From Hydrogenophaga sp. (GTDB lineage: Bacteria; Pseudomonadota; Gammaproteobacteria; Burkholderiales; Burkholderiaceae_C), in contig JAGXSV010000075.1 in NCBI GenBank assembly GCA_018333605.1, positions 1 to 64,000 of the forward strand: a stretch of DNA of 64,000 bases. Reading direction: 5' to 3'. Positions 57,981 through 64,000 of the stretch are shown here, in pieces; the stretch's first letter is position 1, and every line of letters begins with the position of its first letter. The position numbers were made by a program, and so were the translations under genes. The notes beneath the pieces are model-generated. The model had not been told where the DNA came from. It made no database searches and worked only from the letters and a program-made list of their open reading frames with translations.

Positions 57981-59690
57981 ATGACGCAAGAAAAAATTGC
58001 TGGACACCTGCTCGTTGAATGCCTGATTGTCCAGGGCGTGACCCACGCCTTTGGGGTGCCAGGTGAAAGCTACCTCGCCGTGCTCGACGGCTTCCACGCG
58101 CACGCCGATCAACTCCGGTTCGTGACCAACCGGCAAGAGGGCGGAGCCGCCTTCATGGCCGAAGCCCAGGGCAAGCTCACCGGGCGCCCCGGTGTGTGTT
58201 TTGTCACCCGCGGCCCGGGTGCCACCAACGCATCCATTGGTTTGCACACGGCCTTTCAGGATTCCACGCCCATGGTGCTATTCGTGGGCGACGTCGCCAG
58301 CGATGCGCGCGATCGTGAAGCCTTTCAGGAAGTGAACTACCTCAGCTTTTTTGGGGCCAGTACCAAGGGAATGGCCAAGCGGGTGGAGCGCATCGACGAC
58401 GCCCGCCGCATCCCCGAGTACGTGGCCCGAGCCTTCGCCACGGCCATGAACGGTCGGCCCGGCCCGGTGGTGCTGGTGCTCCCCGAAGACATGTTGACGC
58501 AAACAGTGAGCGCAGAGCCGCTGCCGCGCGTGGAGCCGGTGCAGGCCTGGAGCGACCCAGGTGCGCTGAGGACGCTGCGCGAACTGCTGCTACAGGCCGA
58601 GCGACCGTTGGTGATCGCCGGGGGCGGCGGCTGGACGCCGCAGGCTGCCGCCGCGCTGCAACGCTTTGCTGAAAACTGGCAACTTCCGGTGGCCAACGCA
58701 TTTCGGTTTCAAGACTGTTTTGACAACCACCATCCGAACTACGCGGGCGACGTGGGCCTGGGCATTAGCCCTGCACTGGCGGCGCGCGTGCGTGAAAGCG
58801 ACCTGCTGATTGCCATCGGACCTCGGCTGGGCGAGGCCACAACCGGCGGCTACACCCTGGTTGAAGCGCCCCGCCCGAAACAGAAGCTGGTCCACATTCA
58901 CGCAAGCGCCGAGGAGTTGGGTCGCGTCTACCAGGCCACGCTGGCCATCAATGCCACCATGAACGCGGCAGCGCGCAGCCTGGAAGTTTTGACCGCGCCG
59001 CCCGGTGTGGCATGGGGCCAGTGGACGCTGGCTTGCCACGCCGAATTTGACGCCAACGTGGATGTGGCCAACGGCGGCATTGTGCTGCCCGGCCGCATCG
59101 ACATGCCAGCCATCGTTCACACACTGCAGCGCTTGCTGCCGGCCGATGCGGTGCTGACCAATGGCGCGGGCAACTTTGCCTCGTGGGTGCACCGATTCTT
59201 CAAGTACCACGGCCTCGCAAAAGGACTCAAAACCCAACTCGCGCCCACCAACGGCGCCATGGGATATGGCGTGCCTGCGGGCATTGCGGCTGCCATCCTC
59301 ACCGGGCGCACAGTCTTCACCATCGCGGGCGATGGCGATTTCTTGATGAACGGGCAGGAATTGGCCACGGCTGTACAGCACGGCGCCAAGAGCATCATCC
59401 TGCTTTTGAACAATGGCACCTATGGCACCATCCGCATGCACCAGGAACGCGAATATCCCGGACACGTGAGCGGTTCCAGCCTAGCGAATCCTGACTTTTG
59501 CGCCTTGGCGCGCGCTTACGGCTATGGGGCCGAGTGCGTGACCCACACCGCCGAATTTGAAGCGGCCCTGCAGCGCGCCTTGGCCGCACCCAACGGCACG
59601 CTGATTGAAGTGTGGCTTGACCCCGAGGTTATCACCACCCGCAGCACACTCTCCGCTATTCGAAGCACCGCGCTTAAGACGCAGGCCTGA
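57981..59690 (+). CDS. Thiamine-diphosphate-dependent enzyme, acetolactate synthase-like
   Basis: 569 aa from ATG 57981. N-terminal Pyr domain with the catalytic Glu (TNRQEGGAAFMAEAQG), central domain, and C-terminal PP domain with the Mg-ThDP motif (GDGDFLMNGQELATAV to LLLNNGTYGTI). The set includes acetolactate synthase, benzoylformate decarboxylase and similar carboligases; the small regulatory subunit of IlvB is absent and no ilv genes are near. The MFS neighbour suggests uptake or export of its 2-oxo-acid substrate or product, which is inference. Confidence 0.85.
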   Translation: MTQEKIAGHLLVECLIVQGVTHAFGVPGESYLAVLDGFHAHADQLRFVTNRQEGGAAFMAEAQGKLTGRPGVCFVTRGPGATNASIGLHTAFQDSTPMVLFVGDVASDARDREAFQEVNYLSFFGASTKGMAKRVERIDDARRIPEYVARAFATAMNGRPGPVVLVLPEDMLTQTVSAEPLPRVEPVQAWSDPGALRTLRELLLQAERPLVIAGGGGWTPQAAAALQRFAENWQLPVANAFRFQDCFDNHHPNYAGDVGLGISPALAARVRESDLLIAIGPRLGEATTGGYTLVEAPRPKQKLVHIHASAEELGRVYQATLAINATMNAAARSLEVLTAPPGVAWGQWTLACHAEFDANVDVANGGIVLPGRIDMPAIVHTLQRLLPADAVLTNGAGNFASWVHRFFKYHGLAKGLKTQLAPTNGAMGYGVPAGIAAAILTGRTVFTIAGDGDFLMNGQELATAVQHGAKSIILLLNNGTYGTIRMHQEREYPGHVSGSSLANPDFCALARAYGYGAECVTHTAEFEAALQRALAAPNGTLIEVWLDPEVITTRSTLSAIRSTALKTQA

Positions 59691-59880
59691 ACGGCGCTCG
59701 CCCTGACTGGGCTGATTTTTCTTGACGCCTGGGTTCCGTTATGAGCAAGGCTTCCAGGGCGCCAGGTGGTTGCTGCAAGGTCGCTTATCGGCAACCTAAT
59801 CCAAGTGGACGCCGTCGTCGTGCCTTGGATGAGGACGACCGTTGAACGCCAGTCAGGTGCATCACGCGAACAGCACTACG

Positions 59881-60474
59881 TCATTCTGCAGCTTCAAATT
59901 GCGTCGGATTTTTGCCTTTGAAGGCTGCGTAAAACGCCTTGATGGCAGTCATGTCGGCTTCTACGTCACCCGTAGGTTTGAACAACGGGCCCAGGCCGCT
60001 GCGCTTGGTGCTGTAGTCCATGTAGGCCATGATGATGGGCACCTGGGCACTCAGTGCGATGTAGTAAAAGCCTGTTTTCCAGTAGCGCGTTTTGCTGCGT
60101 GTGCCTTCGGGCGGGACGATGAGCTGCAGTGGCCCGTCAGCCGCGCGGATGGCGTTGGCTGAAGCTGCCACAAGGTTGGTGGACTGTTCCCGGTTGACTG
60201 GAATGCCGCCGAGCCATTTCATGACGCCAGCGAAGGGCGCTTTGAAAATGCTTTGCTTGCCCATCCAGTAGGGGTCGAGCCGCAGGGCAAACGCGACCAT
60301 GAGGGTGTAAGGCAGGTCCCAGTTGCTGGTGTGGGGTGCGGCAATGAGCACGCTTTTGGCGGCCTCAGGGGGCAGGGCACCTTCTACTTTCCAGCCGGTG
60401 AGTCTGAGAAACGCTACCGAAAATCCTCGCAGTAAGGTGTTGACGACCGGGGTTGTGAAGATGGTTCGGTGCAT
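59881..60474 (-). CDS. 1-acyl-glycerol-3-phosphate acyltransferase-like protein
   Basis: 197 aa. The PlsC-type motifs are present: HTSNWD (HX4D, His48-Asp53) and PPEGTRSK (about 121-128). A hydrophobic N-terminal segment suggests membrane contact. Related small proteins are annotated as acyltransferases of glycerophospholipid synthesis; this one is shorter than PlsC, and the acyl acceptor is unknown. The 190-bp gap to its right end of the TPP gene shows no gene. Confidence 0.82.
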   Translation of the reverse strand: MHRTIFTTPVVNTLLRGFSVAFLRLTGWKVEGALPPEAAKSVLIAAPHTSNWDLPYTLMVAFALRLDPYWMGKQSIFKAPFAGVMKWLGGIPVNREQSTNLVAASANAIRAADGPLQLIVPPEGTRSKTRYWKTGFYYIALSAQVPIIMAYMDYSTKRSGLGPLFKPTGDVEADMTAIKAFYAAFKGKNPTQFEAAE

Positions 60475-60567
60475 GGCTGCGAGTATCGCTGAAGTGCCTG
60501 GCGTGACCCATCGCGCGCCACGCGCACGCTACCATCGCAGCCGACCCACATCACAGGAACCCAAACC

Positions 60568-61416
60568 ATGCAAGTCTGCCTGAACGTAAAAGGCCTCGGC
60601 GTAACCATAGAGGGCTCAGGGCCCACTGTGGTGATGCTGCACGGCTGGCCTGACACACCGGCGTTGTGGGACGATACGGTGGCCAGCTTGCGTGACGGCT
60701 ACCGCTGTGTGCGCTTCGCCTTGCCAGGTTTCGACCTCAGTCAGCCTCCGCGCCCGGTGTCGGTGGATGAGATGTGTGGGCTGGTGGGTTCGGTGGTGGA
60801 TGCAGTGAGCCCGACCGAACCGGTGACGTTATTGCTGCACGACTGGGGATGTTTCTTTGGTTACGAGTACGCGTCGCGCCATACCAGTAGGGTGGCGCGG
60901 GTGGTTGGTGTGGACATTGGAGACACCAATTCCGGTGCTTACCTGAAGTCGCTCAAGCTCAAAGAGAAATGCATGATTGCGGGCTACCAGCTTTGGCTTG
61001 CGCTGGCCTGGAAGCTGGGCGGCCTGTTGCCCGGTCTGGCCAATCGCATGACGCGCTTCATGGCTCGCAACATGGGCTGTCGCACAGCGCCCGAGCAGAT
61101 GGGTTGGCAGATGAACTACCCCTATGCCATGCAGTGGTTTGGCTCTTTTGGCGGGCTGCGTGGCGTGGCGCGGGTGAGCCGGGTGATGGGGCCGCAGTTG
61201 CCCACGCTGTTTTTGTTCGGCAAGCGCAAGCCCTTCATGTTTCATTCCCCGCGCTGGCTGGCTGCCTTGGGTACCACACCAGGCTGCGGCGTGCAGGGCT
61301 TTGATGCAGGCCATTGGCTGATGCGCCAGAAGCCATCGCTGTTCAACGCCAGCGTGCGCGCCTGGCTGGACCGGGGCACCGCAGCCCAAACCCGCCAGAC
61401 CACAGAGGCCGCATGA
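60568..61416 (+). CDS. Alpha/beta hydrolase, epoxide-hydrolase/dehalogenase type
   Basis: 282 aa. Oxyanion motif LHGWPD (near residue 26), nucleophile elbow HDWGCFFG with Asp92 in place of Ser, and the catalytic His249 in DAGHWLM. An Asp nucleophile is found in epoxide hydrolases and haloalkane dehalogenases, so a simple esterase is less likely. The stop overlaps a DUF3820 gene (ATGA). Divergent from the acyltransferase gene, with 93 bp between. Confidence 0.82.
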   Translation: MQVCLNVKGLGVTIEGSGPTVVMLHGWPDTPALWDDTVASLRDGYRCVRFALPGFDLSQPPRPVSVDEMCGLVGSVVDAVSPTEPVTLLLHDWGCFFGYEYASRHTSRVARVVGVDIGDTNSGAYLKSLKLKEKCMIAGYQLWLALAWKLGGLLPGLANRMTRFMARNMGCRTAPEQMGWQMNYPYAMQWFGSFGGLRGVARVSRVMGPQLPTLFLFGKRKPFMFHSPRWLAALGTTPGCGVQGFDAGHWLMRQKPSLFNASVRAWLDRGTAAQTRQTTEAA

Positions 61417-61625
61417 AACCCGAAGACCTGGAGCGTTTGATCACGGTGGACATGCCCTTTGGCAAATACAAGGGCACGCCTATTGCCGACCTGCCGGGCA
61501 ACTATCTGAACTGGTTTGCGCGCGGGGGTTTCCCAAAAAGTGAGGTGGGCCGCTTGCTGCAACTCATGCACGAAATTGACCACAACGGCCTGAGTGACCT
61601 GCTCACACCGCTGCGACGGCGTTGA
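61413..61625 (+). CDS. DUF3820 family protein
   Basis: 70 aa from ATG 61413 overlapping the hydrolase stop. MPFGKYKGTPIADLPGNYLNWF is the DUF3820 signature (given here in part: FGKYKGTPIADLP), a short motif also seen near the end of some exonucleases. Function unknown. It converges on the RNase D-like gene, whose stop is nine bases away. Confidence 0.85.
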   Translation: MKPEDLERLITVDMPFGKYKGTPIADLPGNYLNWFARGGFPKSEVGRLLQLMHEIDHNGLSDLLTPLRRR

Positions 61626-61634
61626 CGAGAAGGG

Positions 61635-62234
61635 TCAGTCCGGGAGGTTCAGAGCTTGAAAAACCCGGGCCGCTGCGTAGGCGTCGTTGGCGGCGTAAAT
61701 CAGCTGGGCCATGCTCAAGTGCGGGTTGGCCCAGTTGGACGTGGCAGCCTTCTTGGACTTGATGAACCGCTGGTTGAACAACACCGCCACCGCACTTTTC
61801 ACGCCCATGTCCTTGCGGTAGCCGCGTTCCCGGAACACATGGTTGAGCTCCAGCACGGCTGCGGGTGCCACGGCCAGTTTAGCCACGATGCGCCTGGTGT
61901 CGTCACCCAACCCAAACCCCGCCTTGGTGTGGCCAGCGTGCGCCAGCAGTTCGGCCACCCGTTCGCGGCAGCCGGGGTCGGTTAGCTGAAACACCCAGGC
62001 GTGTTGCAGCGTGGACAGCTGAACGACGTGCGGTCCGTCGGATATTTGTTCCTTCACAAAAGTGGGTTTGGACTCGGTGTCAAAGCCCCAGATCGGGTGG
62101 TCGCACAGCGCAGCTGACGCCTCTGCGGCTTGCTGGGCGGTGTCCACCAAGGTGATCCGGTCCAAGCCCAAGCGGCCAAATTCGGGCAGCAGGGCAATCT
62201 GGTCTTTGCTGGGCGTGGGGCGGCTGGTGTGCAT
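61635..62234 (-). CDS. 3'-5' exonuclease, RNase D-like domain only
   Basis: 199 aa. The DEDDy motifs are visible: WGFDTESKPTF (Exo I), GFGLGDDTRRI in the Exo II area, and YAANDAYAAARVF (Exo III). It lacks the HRDC domains of full RNase D, so it is a stand-alone domain of the kind related to the exonuclease part of Werner-type proteins. Substrate unknown. Divergent from the following small gene. Confidence 0.85.
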   Translation of the reverse strand: MHTSRPTPSKDQIALLPEFGRLGLDRITLVDTAQQAAEASAALCDHPIWGFDTESKPTFVKEQISDGPHVVQLSTLQHAWVFQLTDPGCRERVAELLAHAGHTKAGFGLGDDTRRIVAKLAVAPAAVLELNHVFRERGYRKDMGVKSAVAVLFNQRFIKSKKAATSNWANPHLSMAQLIYAANDAYAAARVFQALNLPD

Positions 62235-62293
62235 GGTGCGGGATAGATAATGAACCTATTGTGCTACGCGCCCGCCGGGCCACCTGGGGCTTC

Positions 62294-62602
62294 ATGACCT
62301 ACACCCTCACACTCTTCGTGTCCGATGACACCTTGCCCACGCAGCGCCAAGCGGCCGAGCGGCTGTTTCGCGAAGCCTTGGAAAACACGCTGGGCGACGC
62401 GGCTCTGGTAGCGCCCGTTTATGCAGCTTATCAACGCATTGCAGCCCTTTACGGCGAATCCCCCGATGTGGAGGCGCTCACGGTGGACGAGCGCATGCTG
62501 TTTGAGCACTGGCAAATGGCCGAAGCAGCCGCGTTGGCTGCGGTCTGGGGCCCTTATCGCAACTTGGACGAAGGCAGTTACGAGATCGCGCTTTCTGACT
62601 GA
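62294..62602 (+). CDS. Hypothetical protein, 102 aa
   Basis: ATG 62294. Helical, acidic protein (SDDTLPTQRQAAERLFREAL; LTVDERMLFEHWQMAEAAAL). No membrane segment, signal or known motif. I do not recognise a family. It lies between the RNase D-like gene (divergent) and the DUF6172 gene. The reading frame has normal composition and no shadow gene competes with it. Confidence 0.65.
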   Translation: MTYTLTLFVSDDTLPTQRQAAERLFREALENTLGDAALVAPVYAAYQRIAALYGESPDVEALTVDERMLFEHWQMAEAAALAAVWGPYRNLDEGSYEIALSD

Positions 62603-63020
62603 GTGGGTGACATGCTGGCGAGGCCTTGATTCACCGATAATCAAGGGTTGTGATTTCGTCCTCCTGGGGCGCTCATTCCCTTTGAAGGACTTTCCATGAG
62701 AAAAACATTCCCCCTGCGCGTTGAGGGCAAGCACCCGGACCGCGTCCTCGAAGCCGTCAAGCACGAGCTTCGCAAATACATCAAGCGTGAGCGTCGTCGC
62801 GACTTGCCCGAAGGCGCTGACTTCTGGGACTTTGACTGCAGGTTCGGCCCCGACAAAGACGCCTCAACCACCCTTGCGCCGGCCGAACTCACCGCAGCGC
62901 TGGATGCCTTGGCCCGGGCTGGTGAAGAAGCGTGCTACGTGGAATTGCTGGCCAAGCCCGCCGTGTGGGAACGCCGCCCCGCCGGCCAGACCACCGCCCC
63001 CGCTGCGGCACAATCCGCCG

Positions 63021-64000
<980 letters not shown>

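Overview
This window is a chromosomal segment of a GC-rich betaproteobacterium. Gene order (surE-pcm-nlpD-rlmD; tonB-exbB-exbD-hemP; rpsF-priB-rpsR-rplI-dnaB; alaA-hom-thrC-mobB-moeA-moaD-moaE) and protein sequences fit Burkholderiales, family Comamonadaceae. A Hydrogenophaga-like organism is my best guess, but no rRNA or other marker is present to prove it. I saw no tRNA, rRNA, CRISPR array or prophage.

Layout. 1-2.2 kb: scar of an IS630-type element abutting a frameshifted L,D-transpeptidase remnant, followed by an intact Tat-exported DUF882 peptidase. 2.4-10.2 kb: quinone oxidoreductase, surE-pcm-nlpD, an exonuclease, rlmD, a Bax-inhibitor-1 membrane protein and a GlcG/HbpS-type protein. 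10.3-17.0 kb: Fur-type iron block on the minus strand (35-codon ORF-tonB-exbB-exbD-hemP; siderophore receptor-piuC-FMN oxidase). 17.3-19.7 kb: ahpC-ahpF behind a possible OxyR site. 20.1-37.6 kb: a block built around three SLC5-family proteins. Two are DUF4212/symporter pairs. The third is a symporter-histidine kinase (CbrA/CrbS type) with a small membrane protein upstream, a stand-alone receiver and a membrane-bound degenerate-kinase/DnaQ-exonuclease fusion. A CBS/nucleotidyltransferase (DUF294) protein converges on this module, and PEP synthase with its regulator lies within the block. 37.7-43.5 kb: ribosomal protein/primosome/replicative helicase operon, PhoH-PIN ATPase, Bcp. 43.7-51.0 kb: alanine aminotransferase, threonine pathway and molybdopterin synthesis. 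51.0-53.0 kb: a decay island (broken GNAT; 5'-truncated LysR and 5'-truncated monooxygenase fused back to back). 53.1-64 kb: clpB with a heat-shock promoter, an AraC/MFS/TPP-enzyme cluster, small enzymes and the start of uvrB.

How genes work together. The 20-38 kb block looks like uptake and sensing of small organic acids tied to gluconeogenesis (PEP synthase). Its most unusual part is the signalling branch: a transporter-like kinase, a receiver with no output domain, and a membrane exonuclease whose kinase module seems to have lost its phospho-acceptor. I regard this, with the neighbouring nucleotidyltransferase, as the best candidate for an undescribed system here. Functional links are inference from gene order and visible motifs.
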